Source: Anopheles merus
Taxonomy: Eukaryota; Arthropoda; Insecta; Diptera; Culicidae
Assembly: GCF_017562075.2 (NCBI RefSeq)
Contig: NC_054082.1
Span: 9,439,050 to 9,503,049 of the forward strand
DNA: 64,000 bases
Direction: 5' to 3'
The translations under genes and the position numbers were made by a program. Shown here one piece after another: positions 13,763-27,800 of the stretch (within the stretch, counting starts at the first letter, position 1; every line of letters begins with the position of its first letter). A model generated the notes under the pieces. The model did not search any database. It worked only from the letters and a program-made list of their open reading frames with translations, and was not told the origin of the DNA.

Positions 13763-14483
13763 GCCATTGTTCTGTTAGCTTTGCCTTTGCCGTCCTCGTC
13801 CTGGTACGGGGTTTACTGTCGATCGTATCGCTTGCATGATTGATTGATGGTTTCACCTGGGGTTCGTCAGGATGAGAAATTGTAATGAATAGGAAAAGGT
13901 GAACGAATCATGATCCAGGTAGGGCGAGTTAAATGATAGTGGGGGTAATAATATCAATGAACAATGCTGGATGATGTGATGATGTATCAATAGATAAAAA
14001 AGTGTTCTCAACTATCTTAAATGTTGTTTGCGTTACCGTACACAGATGAGTTGTTGCTGGAAGGCTTCTTTTATGTCGCAACTTGAGGGGATCAGATTCT
14101 TGGAAATATTTTATCATGAGAATACCGTTCGGTAGTGAATGCAACCAGTCGGTATGTAAATGTAAGCAAAGTAACATAAAAAACTCCAAATATGTGAACC
14201 TGAATAGATCACAATCGCTGTAGAACGCTGTATGATGGCACGTTTTCTCTATTACCACCCTTTTTAACCCACCCGCCAAACTTCTTCTCTTTTGTTACCA
14301 TTACAAAGCGCACGGTTTTGGATTCTAAAAACTCGAAAATTAAGTCACCACAGTTACGGATCGCTGGAAATTCCTCAAGCGTTGCGGGCTTGTTAGGTTC
14401 CGCTTGTGCAAAACCCGGGGCACAAACAGAATGCTCCAAAGGTTTTTGTACCAAATGTACCACACCATTCAGCTACGATACAG

Positions 14484-14753
14484 ATGAGATCTTCTATTCT
14501 GCTTCTTCTTGTTTTGCTCTTGTTTCCAGTTGGTTTACGTCTCATTTCGGTGCCTGTTTTATGGTTAAATAGCGCACGGATTGTTCACTCGGCTCGTTTT
14601 GGATGCTCGTTTTTACCCCCGCGCAAAGCAGCGTCGCGTCTTTCGGGTCGCGAATGCAGTGCACTCTTCCACGTTGACTGCAAGTTTTTGTTACGACCAC
14701 GACTCGCAACATTCCTTTTGGTATTTTATGTGGAAATCTTTTGTGTAAAATAA
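14484..14753 (+). CDS. Candidate secreted or membrane small ORF
   Basis: This is 89 codons from an ATG at 14484. It begins MRSSILLLLVLLLFPVGLR, like a signal peptide, and has four cysteines in the remainder. However, the DNA encoding the hydrophobic run (CTTCTTCTTGTTTTGCTC) is also an excellent pyrimidine tract ending in TTTCCAG, so it may be a splice acceptor or a simple sequence that mimics a signal peptide. There is no clear promoter or polyadenylation signal. Confidence 0.15.
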   Translation: MRSSILLLLVLLLFPVGLRLISVPVLWLNSARIVHSARFGCSFLPPRKAASRLSGRECSALFHVDCKFLLRPRLATFLLVFYVEIFCVK

Positions 14754-17700
14754 TCTCAACTGTGGGTCCTTTTTTACGGCGATTTAATAAGGGGTTGCGC
14801 GTATTCATGATTTTGTGGTCGTTAGTCATCTGTTATGGTTCGGATGGAGATCTTCACCTCGTACGATTCGTACCAGTTCAGTTCACACTGTTCTGATATT
14901 TTAATCAGTGGTGAAATACTGCGCTGTAGCGTACATGCGGCGATGGAGCTGTTATGTTATGATGCTGTAGAAATATTCGACGTATCAGGGTTGTAATGCT
15001 CGACCAGTTGAACATATTACGCTGAATTCACTCAATGTTTTCACTGCATTTTATATGACAGCAGTGTTGCTAAGTTCTGTACCGAGTAGGCACCATGTGG
15101 CTTCAAAGTAGTACATCTGGAAACGGAACATGATAAGCCAAATGTATCCATGCTACTGTCAAATGTTCATTAATCAAGTCGAGCGAACTTCCAAGGTATT
15201 TTAGAAACATATACAATTGACCGGCACTAGTGCACGTTCGCACAGACCACCGTTTCTGAATCGGATCATAAGCACGCATCGGAATGAAAATTAATTATTT
15301 TCACGACTAAAGTACAAAGCAGTCAGGTGCTACTACGCGGGTGTCTATGTTCAAAACTTATGGCCCATGATCGATGCCTTCTGTATCTTACCTTGACGCA
15401 TTTTACGTACACAGTTCTGGAACCAGGCCACTCTAGCTAAAGGCAATAGTTACACCCGTCTCACTTCAGGCATACTCTCTCAAATGACCGCCATATACAA
15501 ACACTTCAAACTCCGCCATCAAGTGGAATGATCCAGAACACAACGATGCGTTTGGGTGGGGCCTTCGTGCGTACACTACACGTGTCTGCAAGGTGGTTTA
15601 TTATAGTGTTTTATAGCCTTCACTACAAGGTGGCATTATTTTAATCAACCACCAGTCCCCACCAGTCGATGGAAACGGGGTCATCGGGGCCCTGTTTGTA
15701 TTATTTTTGTGTCGTTTGTTTCAGTTCCTGTTTTTGAGGCTGGTGCACATCAAGGCTAATGCTGGCTGTCGATAATATTTATTGCCGGAAGTGTGACAGT
15801 GGTGGTAGAATGGGTTGGTTCGGAATCGGATAGTACGGCATTACGTTCGCACACTGCGATCGAAAGCAATCAACCATCCGTTAGCGTTACCGCTTACCGT
15901 ACTTAAAATGACAGACATAAAGGTGGTTTACATTTGGCGCTCGAAAAGAGGGTCCTAAAAACAATCATCCGGTTGTAAGGGATTATGCAGAAAGCACACA
16001 TTGGTGAGAACTTACAAACTGATTTATAAAGTTATTTGAGGAGATGATTCGGAACTTGATTTACTTCACGTCAGATTAGGGATGATCACTAAACCTGGAT
16101 GATGGGTAAATGATATTCTTCTTCGGTGTCTATGATCTGGTATTTGTGTCTACCGTTGTCGATGACGCTATATGAACTGTACTCTCGTTGCTTCCTTGTG
16201 TTAGCAAACCAGTAAACTGATATTTCTGTCTTATCCTGCCATATCGTTTCAGCTATTAATCGAGCGGATGTTTGGCGAGCCGTGCTGTCAGGTAATTAAA
16301 TTCATTCTAATTTCACTTCAATTATCTGCGGAAGAATGCGATAGCGGGCTGCTGCACGCTGTTGAAACGGCGTACAGCCTTGCGGTTTGACTTTGAAGGA
16401 GCTATAATCCGCCATCGGCTTGGGGCTCAGGACGAGAGCCGTAGCAATTACTTCTTCTCGGTGCGGTTGCCGTGGTTTGGAAGAGCCACTTGCAACGAGT
16501 GCAGAGTGTATAGTGTTTGAAGACGCGGTTAACCGACGATTGCGTACTCCCTACCCACTGGGCTTATATTAATCCCCTGCTTGTGGAGCGGAAAATTATG
16601 GATCGAACGGAATTTATGAGCAGCAGATATCCGCTTGTAAGACGTTTATTACGCACGGGTGCGCCCCTTTACAGCAGCTGCTGAGGACTGATGAGGACTG
16701 ATATGAGGTTGTTTGTTACAAGTAGAAGTACGTTACAAGGCGTATTGCCTGGTTGCGTGAGATTGAGATGAAACCGCTTGGAAGATGCGGCTGGTGTATG
16801 TGTTATTTTATTCATAGTTTTAAATGTATCAAACTTAATATATTATCTATGTGAGGACATGTAAAAGATATTCCGCTAACATTACGCAGTTTATAACAAT
16901 GCTTCCGTGACTACGCACTACACAGTATGTTTGCCCTTGAGTGGTAAAGGTACGGCGTCCGGCATGGCTCAAACAAATCAACAATTCTTCTAATTTATAC
17001 GTCAGAGGCAACTTCAAACAGTGGTCGTGTTCCACTATCCCCACTATCGTTCGAGTTGACAGTTGAGCAACACTCCATCATCGAACGCTTACCTCCAATG
17101 CAACACTTCAGCAGCACGTGAATGGATGGCACGGCGCGTGTGTGGTGTGCAATTATTTTATTTCATTGCTCTTGTGCAATCATCTTTCGGTCTCTCGCGC
17201 AGCTTGCTGTTCGAGATAATTGTTTGCGTTACTGTACTGTTTATTGTAACATCTCGCAACAGGGGCGGACACCGGTGGAAAAACAAATACTTGCTAGCCA
17301 CCGTATCGATCGTGTCCGTTTGCCAGAGCGGCGTCGTACAGCTTCATGATGTGAAGTGTCTGTGGCAGGCAGTTGATAAATTAATTGTTCAACGCTACCG
17401 AGGCGTTGGGTTTTTCTTTCGTGGGAATGCATTGGGACCATGTGTGTGTTTGTTTGTGGGACTCATAATAGTGAGGAGTGCTGTATTCACACGGCACCGA
17501 ATCCGTTCAGTACGGAAGGGAGGTTAATTTATAAAACTTTGACCGTGATCGAAAGACTCACCCCCGGCATTGTTATGAACAAACGTGCTCTGGTGGTGGT
17601 AACCCTTCCAATGCAAGCAGTCCATTACTGATAGACCTCGGTCTTCAGCAAACTTTACACGATCGCGTGTTGTGGAGGAGGTGTTTTTGTTGGACGAGGA

Positions 17701-18800
17701 ATGTAGTTAGCGTTGGGAAGGTAATATTGAAACAGCTGCCAGCTAGGGGAAGGAATGTTTACTCTACCGTCCATCATTGTGCGACATGCGAGTTGGTGAG
17801 TTTTTGCTTTGCTCCTTTTTATTCGGATGCCTTGTGCAGCCAGGCCAAGCTTCGCCCATACCAGAACACACTATAAAGGGCGTTGGAATTGCAGGTGGGA
17901 TTGTTTGATCATGCCATGCGTGGTACTACTACGATGGCGATTGAGCCATCGTGTCAAGTTTGTATTGCCCTGTCGATGGTGTGGAAACAGGTGGAAAGAA
18001 AAAAAATGTTGCAAAATCTTAGTTGTAGTTTTGCAATAACAGTTACGATGCTTAAGATAGAAAACAACAAACACACACTGCGGAGGAATAAATTAACACA
18101 GTAATTATTAAAAGAAAATGGTTTCAAGAAACAGATGAGAGCTAAATTCCTCTATTATATGCGAACAAAAACTATCTAGCGACTGTTCCAAAGATTCATG
18201 CTGCATATGTAGCAAAATGTAGTATAGTAAATTTCTGTTAACATTTCGATCACTCGTCTGTCCATTTTTGAATTGAATCAGTGTACAAAAAAGCACGCCG
18301 ACTAACGCGTAGCAAGAAGTTTCGCTTTGCCAAGCTTTTCCATCACTGTGCTGTTACGTGTTTGGATGAGTTTGAACGAATTTTACGATTTACTTTCCTA
18401 GTGATGTGTGGGTGGTGCGCTATCACTGGCACGTCGGCTGAACTCTTGTTGTTGACTTAGGGAAGGGTGGTAAAATATCACCCAACACTATCCTTTCATG
18501 CGTGAATCCTGACCTGCTCTGTCTCTCTCAATCTCGTTCTCTCACGGTCTCGCTCTCTTTTTCAGACTTTCAAGCAACATCGCTGTATTTGTCAGTGGCG
18601 TGAATTACGAACGAATTTGTTCGTAAAATTTTCTACGCTGCTCGGGATCATGTTGAATTCACATGGCAACTTTCGCTTGCTCGCGCTTGTTCGCAAGATT
18701 TGGCGTTAGCTGTGAAAGTGCAAACAAGCCATGCCTCCTTGTCCACCACAGCCCCCGTACAAACTGGAGCTGTTTGCTTTTCCCTCGCAAAACCGCAGCA

Positions 18801-18830
18801 GAGTGAGTGAGTGAGTGTGCGAGTGAGTGA
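18801..18830 (+). repeat. (GAGT)n tetranucleotide repeat
   Basis: GAGT units with one GTGC interruption. Confidence 0.95.
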
Positions 18831-19786
18831 TGGAAGGATGTCAAGATCAAGAACAAGTTGTAATCAATTTTATTCATCAATTTCTTTCCGCTTTTAGCTG
18901 CATTCGATCCGCTTGTACCTTTGCGTCGAAAGATACTTTCGCTCCAGTTGTTGAGTTATGACAGCCTTACGGAACGGCATGAGAAGGAGATGTTTATTCA
19001 AATCATTTTACAATTTGACGGATGTAGGCATACATGTCAGGAGTTTGTCAAACATCGTGATGAATGTGAATTGCATGTACACCGTGCGGTGTGTAGTAAA
19101 TTTGAAAACTTAATTTGAATTTTCATTATGGCGTATTGGTTCGCGATGTGGAGCACTTTATTACTATGGTTTGGTTGTGATGATGATAGGAAAACAATGG
19201 CCAAGTAATGGTTTAACTGAATAACGGTTGACATAGGAAAGACGAAGAACATATCGCGTATATTTGAAGGCGGGTTTGAAAGGAAGTAATTTGGTTGAAA
19301 CATTCAGTAACGATTTTACGGTGCCGACTTTGAATAGCCTTGCTCATTATGTAACCTTCTTTTTCCGTATTATGAGCTACAAAATTCGCTATGTTCCGTT
19401 TCAAAGGAGCATTTAATCTACAGTCCGCTAACGCTGTCTTGGATAGCAAATTAATTGCTGTACTGACACAAGCATCATGTTGTAAATACAATCCAAAGTG
19501 AACAAATTAACGCCTTAGCAGTCCGCCATCTGCTGCAAAAAGTTTCTCAATACAATATGTTTCCGTCATGATGGTGGTACCATGCCGGACTATAGCTCCA
19601 TGATTGTTAAAACAAAGGAAACCATTGAAGGTCGTAAATAAAATTTCTTCTTGAGCGTGTAGTTCATCAGTGCGATGAATTTCCGATAAACTTCCGCTAA
19701 TGTAGTCTCATTTATTTGGTGGTACGGTCGGTTGCGTGAAGCAGATTTGAACCCTTGCTGAAAGTAGTTTCTCTCGGCCATTCTTA

Positions 19787-19805
19787 GACACACACACACA
19801 CACAC
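19787..19805 (+). repeat. (CA)n microsatellite
   Basis: Nine perfect units. Confidence 0.95.
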
Positions 19806-22800
19806 CCCGCAGCCAAACATACTTGGGAAATCCTTCGAGAGGGGATCTTTGTGCGCGGTCTTGTATTATCAACCCATCCTTCCTTCTCCATCTTTCTCCG
19901 TACACAGCCCACACGCGGCCTTTCCGTTTGCCGATTATCTGATTTAGGCGACAGGCAATCGGAACGCGGTGCATTAACGCGTCTGTGACGCAAGCAGGGC
20001 AAAAGTGGGTAAACCATCTTACCATCGCTGCCTCCCCCTCCCCCCTTATCGTTGGCAAACGGGGGTAAATCTGCAAAATGGTAATGGAGAAATGCTCGCT
20101 CGAGAAATGTGGGTCGTTTGTAGGGAAGTTTAGGTTGTGCTCGGTTGAAGGGATTTATGAGAAAAGTTTATCCTGCACTTCCTGCGCCGTCTCCTACGCC
20201 ATATTCCGCCGACTCGGAATAAGTTGGTAACTGGTGGGTCCCTTACCAGCACCAAGAACCTTGAAAAGATGAATGCTCGCGCACTCGGGTGGGCTGTTTA
20301 TTTGTTGTTTTGTTATTGTTGGTTTTTTTTAAGCTAAACTTCTACCAGTGCGAAAATGTTTGAACTATGCAAACCAACGACCGGTTCGACATGAGGTAAA
20401 GTTTACTGTTCACCGTTCAGCTTTCGAATGGGTTATGAGCTACCCATGGGTGATTTGGCTTTTTCCTTCCCGGAAAGGACCCAGTGGAGTTCCCTTTCGG
20501 AGGGCAAGCTCAATTAGTGTTTGGGATAGGTTTTTTTTTTTCTTTCTCAAAATTGAGCTTTTTCCAATTTCGCAAAAGGGTCGACGCTTTTCCAGTACAT
20601 CAGGCGTGCTGTGCGAAAAGTTTTCTTTGATGGTAGCAATTAAATGGATTATGAAGTGTGCTCTTCGATCAATTATGGAGTGAGAGGAACCAGCAGCCTG
20701 GAAGGGAGAAGATAAATAGGCTTTCCTGACGTCCAAAATACGTGCTTTTTTCTGATCCTTAACCAGAGCTTAAAGCAGTAGTTATCATAATTACGATTTT
20801 TGTGTATTCTATTTATATTTTGCAGAAGTTATTTGTTTTCTGGCATATCCTATGTAATAATAACTTCCTGTGCAATTGATGTTTCACATGCGTAGATCAG
20901 CGTTTGAAACCATTGAATTGTTGACCTTTTTTGTATTTTGTCCATCGGGAATTGCACGGTGAAGGTTAGAGGAAACGTTGGTTTTAATAATCACGAACAA
21001 CCTGGCGTCTCCATTGGAACCGCGTGTTTTTTTTTGTGCGGATACAGCTGTACATCATTACCAAAGATGCAAACCATTTCGGTGCACCGTTGGATTGCAC
21101 CTGCCGTCCTCAACGAAGAGGTGCGAAAAACAACCTTATTCTGGTGGCAGCTGAAACAGGGCAACATGTTTGTTTAAAATGTTTTACATACGGAATTTTG
21201 CACCTCTTCTGGAATAACTCTGCTCAGGTAGCCACATCCGGGTGGTTGACTGGGAATTTCCTTTCGCTGAGATGCGTGTTTGTATTCTTGTATGTCTATG
21301 CCTTTTCACCGAGAGCTCCAGTTACATCTAAAGGTAACCCTGTACAATGAAGGAAATACTTTCTTGTTTAGATGTGCTGCTGGCAGGGAAGTTTCGGGAG
21401 TTTCTGCACCTGCGTCATAGTTCGCCTGGCTGTAAATACGTGCCGGTATAATAGTGGCAGCGGCGAGAAGCTTTTTAATTAAATTGTACATAAAACTGGG
21501 TACCGGTTTTGAATGCACGATGGGTCGCGCTGTTGTGGGATACCGGCACGAAATACCAATTTGCAGAGAGAAACAATTATGAAATGGTTATTATTAATAG
21601 AACGGTTTGCTGTATGGGCGGTAGCACATACAAAAAATGCTCTGCCGAAGGGACAGTGAAAGGCAAACGAAAAGGTTAACGTGACCACCAGTCAGTAGCA
21701 CGACCGCGGTGTGGTTCGAAATTAGTTATTTATGTAAAAACGCCAGCAGAAAAGCAAATAAAAGCTATTTTACCTTTATCTCACAATGGGAGCTGTGGGT
21801 GCAGGTTTTGCTAGCATTGTTTGCATTGTACTGGGTATTAGTGTTGATACTTAGGTGCCTTTCAGCGGTATCTGGGATTTCACAGATTTAGCATAGACTT
21901 ACGCTACAAAAAAGCAGCTTATTACGGGAATTTATAATCTAAAACAATAGTAGAAGACCCGAAGAAGAAATATTACCATAAAAGGGCATGTCTTTACACG
22001 TGTCGGTTGTATCGTGTCATGACTCCTGTTTGACCTGTACCTGTGCGTATCTGGCATGCGTTTGAGCGATGTTTTTTTGTAAATTTATACGTCCCAGGGG
22101 AACGATTGAACGATTGAACGAAACGAATTGCAAACACAATATGATTGAATCTATCGAAGCGTATGAAGTGCTGCACCGCTTCCAATTAGCTTTTGGAAAG
22201 GTTGATGCTTTCGTTCGGTTATGGCTTCCGAAGACAAACCACAATTTGGAAGTGAGAGAGAGAGAGTGGCATCGAGAAATCTGCGTAATTGAAAAAAATA
22301 AAATCCAAACCTTAAAGGAAAAGACGTCGATCTGCGTCCGTTGCATGCTTGGATCGTTTTGAAGCTTTGGAAGCGTTTGATTTGCTCGTTGGTATATTGT
22401 GTTTCGGTGCTAGAAAACATCAAACGATCCCTTTCTTTGCTTCTGCAACGTCCTTTATATCGAGAAGTAAATGTCGGGTGAAAGGTCATATATGAGCAAG
22501 AAGTTGGTAGATGGAGCGGGACAAGTATGTGCATACAATAGGCACACAGCTACCGTGATGTTTGCAACTGCGTAGTGCAATGTACAGTGAAATCTGTGCG
22601 CAATTTGCTGAGAGCTTTCTGTTGAAAGGCGCAGTGCAAATGATTCGCTTTTGAGCTTTCAAATTCAATAGCACGCATCGTATTCGAGAGATGTATATGT
22701 AGGACGTTTGACAATTGTTGAAGCGCTGAATTGTTGTAGTTAGATAAAAAGTGTTTTTTTAAAACTATTTAAGTAAACTCATTTCATGTCATATCATGTT

Positions 22801-23771
22801 TGTATTGACCAGTCAATAAACAAACATTTATATGCGCTTTCCACAGGCGCTATCGTGAATGGATTTTAGAATATTTGGAATATAGCGATAGTGTCATTCA
22901 TATGATATGAATATAAGTCTTCATCAACATTGTGCGATCAAAACTCGGCTATCAAAGAAAGAAAAACAAAAAAGCTGAGACAAAAACAGAACGGAAAGGG
23001 GACAGCCCTAGAAACGAACGGATCAGTGAAATGTTAATTAAAACTTCGTTTTCCTATTTTTTTTCGTAACAGCATCTCTTGGCATGTTTGGCTTTGGTTG
23101 TTTAGATGCTTTCCCATCATTTTTCACAGGACTGGATCCTTTGGGGATGGGAAATTCCCTGTATCGCTGGTTGCGGGATTCGCTTCGTGCGATGTGCCTT
23201 TTCAACGGCATCTTATGGTTTGATTGGTCCGTTTTTTGTGATAGGACCTTTTTTGTTTGATCCATCGACGAGCAAGATCGGTAGCGCGTAGTGGTATTTT
23301 GAGGAAAGTAATTTTCAAATTAGTCCGCACTCCATCATGGTTGTTCAATGTCTCGAGTATTTTCAGGGGGGTTTTTTATTACTTTGTCTGGCTAGAAGTT
23401 GGCGGCGGTTTATTGGCCTTTTGTACATGAACTTTGACGAGTAAATCAAATGTATCGGAGCTGTTGTTGATTAATTATGCCGTGTGCGTAAATGCTTTTG
23501 TCATTTGGTCAACATAAAAACCTATCAGTGAAATTTTATAATCTCTCGCGTTTTAAAATATTTGTCGTATAAAAGCATTTCCAACATAATTCCCAAAAGA
23601 AAGGCGTCAGTAGTGAGCTGTCCTTTTGGATCGTAGCGAAGAATTGTATCGAGTCACACGGCAGAATTCTCGCTCAGGTTTCTAGGTTATGCACTCGTAG
23701 ATGACGAACTAATCGATAATACTCCTGTCCCAGATAGCAGACGTACGTGTGTGCTCCCTGTACAAACTTAC

Positions 23772-23887
23772 ACCAAACACCGTCGGCTGCATTTGTATTC
23801 GTTTTCTGCTGATGTGTGCGGAGCGTATGGGAGGAACATTTTCTTCGCCAGCACCACACACTGGTCGCTCATGGCGTTTTCGTACCG
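23772..23887 (-). CDS. Candidate gene C, exon d
   Basis: This minus-strand stretch follows TTTCCATCGCTAG and ends in front of a perfect GTAAGT donor (GT at 23771-23770). Its frame, entered in phase 0, has 38 codons plus two bases, includes MSDQCVVLAKKMFLPYAPHT from an ATG at 23872 in a good start context, and has strongly G/C-ended codons. It could be an internal exon of gene C or an independent first coding exon. A second frame across the same DNA is also open (118 codons, 24065-23709) but has weaker codon bias. No family is recognised, and I could not place the next exon with confidence. Confidence 0.33.
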
Positions 23888-24249
23888 CTAGCGATGGAAA
23901 GTAAACGTCTCCAACCTGGAATGTACGAGCCGAGCTACATTTCTGTTGCGTTTGAGAATGGGACGGAATAGGGGAGATGCCTTGCCATCCCCGGATGTCA
24001 GCAGCACACCTGCACGTGATTGAGGAAGTGGTTGTATCTCTTTCCCACGCCGACCGCACTCCCACGTATCATCGTTCCTCTCCGCTCTGCATTTGAATGC
24101 AAAATTGTGCACATTAACTACATTGACTGGTTTGACTTTTTGTAGCATATACACGGACAACACTACACAGCAACACACTACAAGCCCATCCCAGCGTGGA
24201 TCTCACTGTGCCGAGAGTGTGTTAACTGGGAAACCCAAGTAAAGCTTAC

Positions 24250-24300
24250 CGCCGGCACATTTTCAGTGCGGTTGAAAGTCACCCTCGGAGTATCAGATAT
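24250..24300 (-). CDS. Candidate gene C, exon c
   Basis: This 51-nt minus-strand segment lies between GGAACTAACTACAG (with CTAAC as a possible branch point) and the donor GTAAGC. Both boundaries are phase 0 and match exon b. It reads ISDTPRVTFNRTENVPA with no stop. A segment this short could arise by chance; the support is the pair of good splice sites and the shared phase. Confidence 0.28.
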
Positions 24301-24510
24301 CTGTAGTTAGTTCCACACATTTCTCCCGACGGAATAGGGGATTGTGTTATAATTCTGACCATCGCCAGGACAGAAGCACTCTACTACTGGTGCTAAAAAC
24401 AACCTTGCACAAAGTGAGTTGGTCTAACTTTCCTAGGCCCGAAGGCGTATTGGCCCGGGCACAAAAAAACCTCATACGGCCCCGTACAAGCCTGAACAAA
24501 CATTACTTAC

Positions 24511-24664
24511 GATATCGCAATCGAACGAGATAACCTTCGACCGCTTGTACTGCACTCGTTTCCGGTTGATGTGTCCAACGGCGCTAGTAATCGTAGTGGT
24601 CTGCAGCATCCTTGTGGGGCAAAAACTGGTTACGATGTTCGCCATCGTGGGAAATGCGCCATAG
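24511..24664 (-). CDS. Candidate gene C, exon b
   Basis: This is a 154-nt minus-strand stretch with strong splice signals at both ends. The acceptor has a long pyrimidine tract ending CTCTAACACTTTTCCAAAG, and GATATC is followed by the donor GTAAGTAATG. The preceding intron (24720-24665, GTATGAG..CCAAAG) is only 56 nt, a typical minimal insect intron. The open frame is 51 codons and contains MANIVTSFCPTRMLQTTTIT from an ATG at 24645, then a basic segment (NRKRVQYKRSKV). Codons are G/C-ended. The ATG could be the start, with the preceding exon as 5' UTR; a short uORF begins at 24662. The family is not recognised. Confidence 0.42.
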
Positions 24665-24899
24665 CTTTGGAAAAGTGTTAGAGGAAAAACGAAAAACAGG
24701 GAAAACGGGGAAACTCATACCAACTCGTGCACCTGTCTGAAACTTTCCGACCGCAAAAATTGCTGTCAGAACTTTGGTGATCCTTTTGTTTTGCTACTGT
24801 TGTGTTTGTTTGTTCGACTCGGAAAGGGCTTTTTTTTTGTTTGATTAACCTATACATAATATACGTGTGACTTTATTATTGTACACTATTTACCAACAC

Positions 24900-27800
24900 G
24901 AATTGTGTTTCATTTCACACGGTCAGTAGTGGGGATTTGTTAATGCTCAGTGTTTGATTTCAAAGCTCGATAAAGCTTCATACTTTATAACATGTTTTTC
25001 GTTTTTAATTAAACTCTTGCAATGCCAATTATTGAATTGCATAACTTAAAAAATAATCAGAATTATTTTTCATCTATTTCTTCTATTCTTTCATTTATGT
25101 TTCGATCTATTTTTATGATAGTAATGTTATGATGGCATTATGTTGAGGGTTTCCTTTTGAATGCATTAAATCAAAAGAACTTTGCAAGACAAACAAGATG
25201 TTAAGCAGTCCAGAATTATGTCCAGCAAAGGTAAGAACAAATCCGCAAGACAATTTTCACCCAGCAGCAATAGGCATCGTGAGCCTGAAACAAAACAAAA
25301 AACGCAACGAAATCCGAAAGACAAACTCTCAAATCACGCTCCATGAAATGGAATGTCTTCGTTTATTTAACACATTTGCAGGATTACCGGCAAAATTTTT
25401 CATTTGTCTAAGGTTTCTTGGCCCACTCCTTCCCCCTTTTATACGCCGTGTTTGCGTTTGCTATCCTTCCCGGTCTTGGCTCGTTGTGTTCGTTGCTTTG
25501 CCACAGGAAAGATGGTGTGCGAATGTTCCATTGTTTTGAGTACCAAATAGGGAAAGCCTACGGTTTCGAGCCAGGCTAACGTTATGTATTCAAGAGCCTG
25601 GCCGGCCGCTTTCTTTACACAGCTCCGGTAATTTATAGTGAAAAGATGAATGTTTTGTTTGTTCGGGGTCCATAAAGTTTGATGATGGAAACTTTGGTGA
25701 CATAATTTGGAGACAAAAAAACCTGTTGATGAAGTTTTTTCTTTCTAATAAAGGGCTGTTGTCCGGTAGCCAACCAGCTGAAGAACACTTTGTTTTGGGT
25801 TTAAATGGGTTGGAGTGAGTTAAAGTAGAACATTCGTTTGATTTATAATTAAACCGATAGATCTGTAGCACGCGAGTAAAATTATGAAATTTATTTTATA
25901 TCTCTATCACAATGAGACCCAACAGCTCAAATTTGTTTGGCAAAGACAACTTATCACTCCGAAAACATTCCGCATTCCTCTTGTTAGTGTTCTATTTTTA
26001 TCTCCCGGTGACATTGACATTTTTTGTATCACTCTTCCCACACACCATAGTTAAGCAGCTAAATGTGCTTAGTCACTTGTCCCTTTGCTGGGTGTAAACA
26101 TTTCTCCTCATTATCGCCATCAATTCGCAACCGCTCCGTCCGGGAAGTTGTTTAATTATTTGCTCTTTTGCGTTGTTCCACTTACAGCTCGAGCTTTCTG
26201 GATGCGCGACAAACGTAGGCAGTCCGGTCCGGTGTAGCGGCTTGTTAGCGGTAAGTAAAAAAAGAGCCAAGAAAGTAATGAAGCTTTCACCGAAAAACCT
26301 TTACCAAGAACAAGAAATAAAACAACTGTAAGTAAGAGAGCAACGAATGACACGATGCCAAATGAAGTGCGTTTAAATATTGACGATGGGAAGTGGACAC
26401 GGCCGTTTCCTCGAGTGTCAATCGAAAAGCACAGTAGGGCGAACAAAAAGTGAGCCCCAAATGGGGGGACCTTTTTTTACGCTTCCACTTTTTAGTCCAG
26501 TTGTGGCGGGCAGTGGTGGACTCCGTTTTCTTATCTTTCTAACTTGCCGCTTGCCGGAAGTATCCCTTATTCAATTTCTCACACTGTCGGGAAGGAGAAA
26601 CTTGCTGTGCTACCGAGCTGGGTTGGGCTGAATCGTGTTATAGTGGGATTATCTGAGGAAGCAATGTACAGGTAAATGAATTAAATTAAGTTGAAGGAAA
26701 AGGGGAAAATTAATTAAACAAAGCCTGGCGAATGTCTTGGCTCGTTTGATGTTAGTGCCGGTGTAAATCTTTGTTGAAACGTTTTCTAGCGTCACTTTTG
26801 TACAGTGAGGCCAAGGAACGGTCAGTAGGCGATGACGAAAGCAACGAAGGATACTAACGTTTACAACAATCCATCTCACCGTGTTGTTTAAATTCATCAG
26901 ACTGTTGGTAGTGCCAAGGCTTTAATTTGAAGTATACAGCTTCAATTAGTGACAGCGGTGTAGCGTATATTCTAAAAAAGTATTCTAAAGATTACCCAAA
27001 AGTATTTTGGTATGCAAACAGCATATTAACTATGAATTCTAAACAAAACCAAGCATGTGACGTCGGTACTGTACATTCGTGGTGATGTCACTAAGTATTC
27101 AGGAAGCTTATGTTCATTATCGTGCCGTTTTGAACGAGCGAGCACAATGAAGATCGATCATTTGAGCGTTTCACTAAAACATGCACAGTTTCTTATTCTG
27201 TTGTGCTATACCAAATTCCTCGTGCTGCGTGCTGAAGCAAATGAAAAGCTTACATAAAAAAACAACCTGAAAAACCTCAATGTTTTGCTCGTTTTTCTGG
27301 GAAACCATTTTCGGCTGGTGACGCGGAAATTTTGCTGTAACATTCCATTCCCTGTTCAGGTAAACAGTCAGCAGGCTTTTGATTGTTGTCGGGTTCGCTT
27401 TATTCTATTGCTCCGCCCCAAGGGCATGATGTGGTGTATCAAATAGTCTAGGGGTATGTTTGGCTAGAAGTGATGCCTGCAATTGACAGGCACAAACCAT
27501 TGAAACGTTTGAAGAGAGGTGTACAAATTAGCTCGTATCGGTTGAGTGTGTCGTTTTTGTTGTTGGTATTGTACTTTGTGCCTATCATGAACAACCAGTG
27601 CTTGGAAAGGAAATTGGCAAGTGGAATATGGTTGGTTGGAGGAGGCTGGCAGGGAGGACAGCAGGGGTATATGTTACCTGTCGATTTCATCCCGTACCAT
27701 GGTCGGTAACTGATACAGGGATAGCTTTATTTGAAACGCATTGGAAGTGAACATTATCGTTGATAATCGCCCTTAAGCAGGTTTGAAGCTGATCAACGAA

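Larger units (their letters stand above)
13840..23770. other. Non-coding stretch
   Basis: Apart from the 14.48-kb candidate and the repeats at 18.80 and 19.79 kb I see nothing I can name. It is generally AT-rich, with stop codons in all frames and no long G/C-ended open frames. Confidence 0.6.

Noticed and set aside
23709..24065. 118-codon minus-strand ORF across candidate exon d
   Set aside because: It reads the same DNA in a different frame with weaker G/C third positions and runs straight through a perfect GTAAGT donor.
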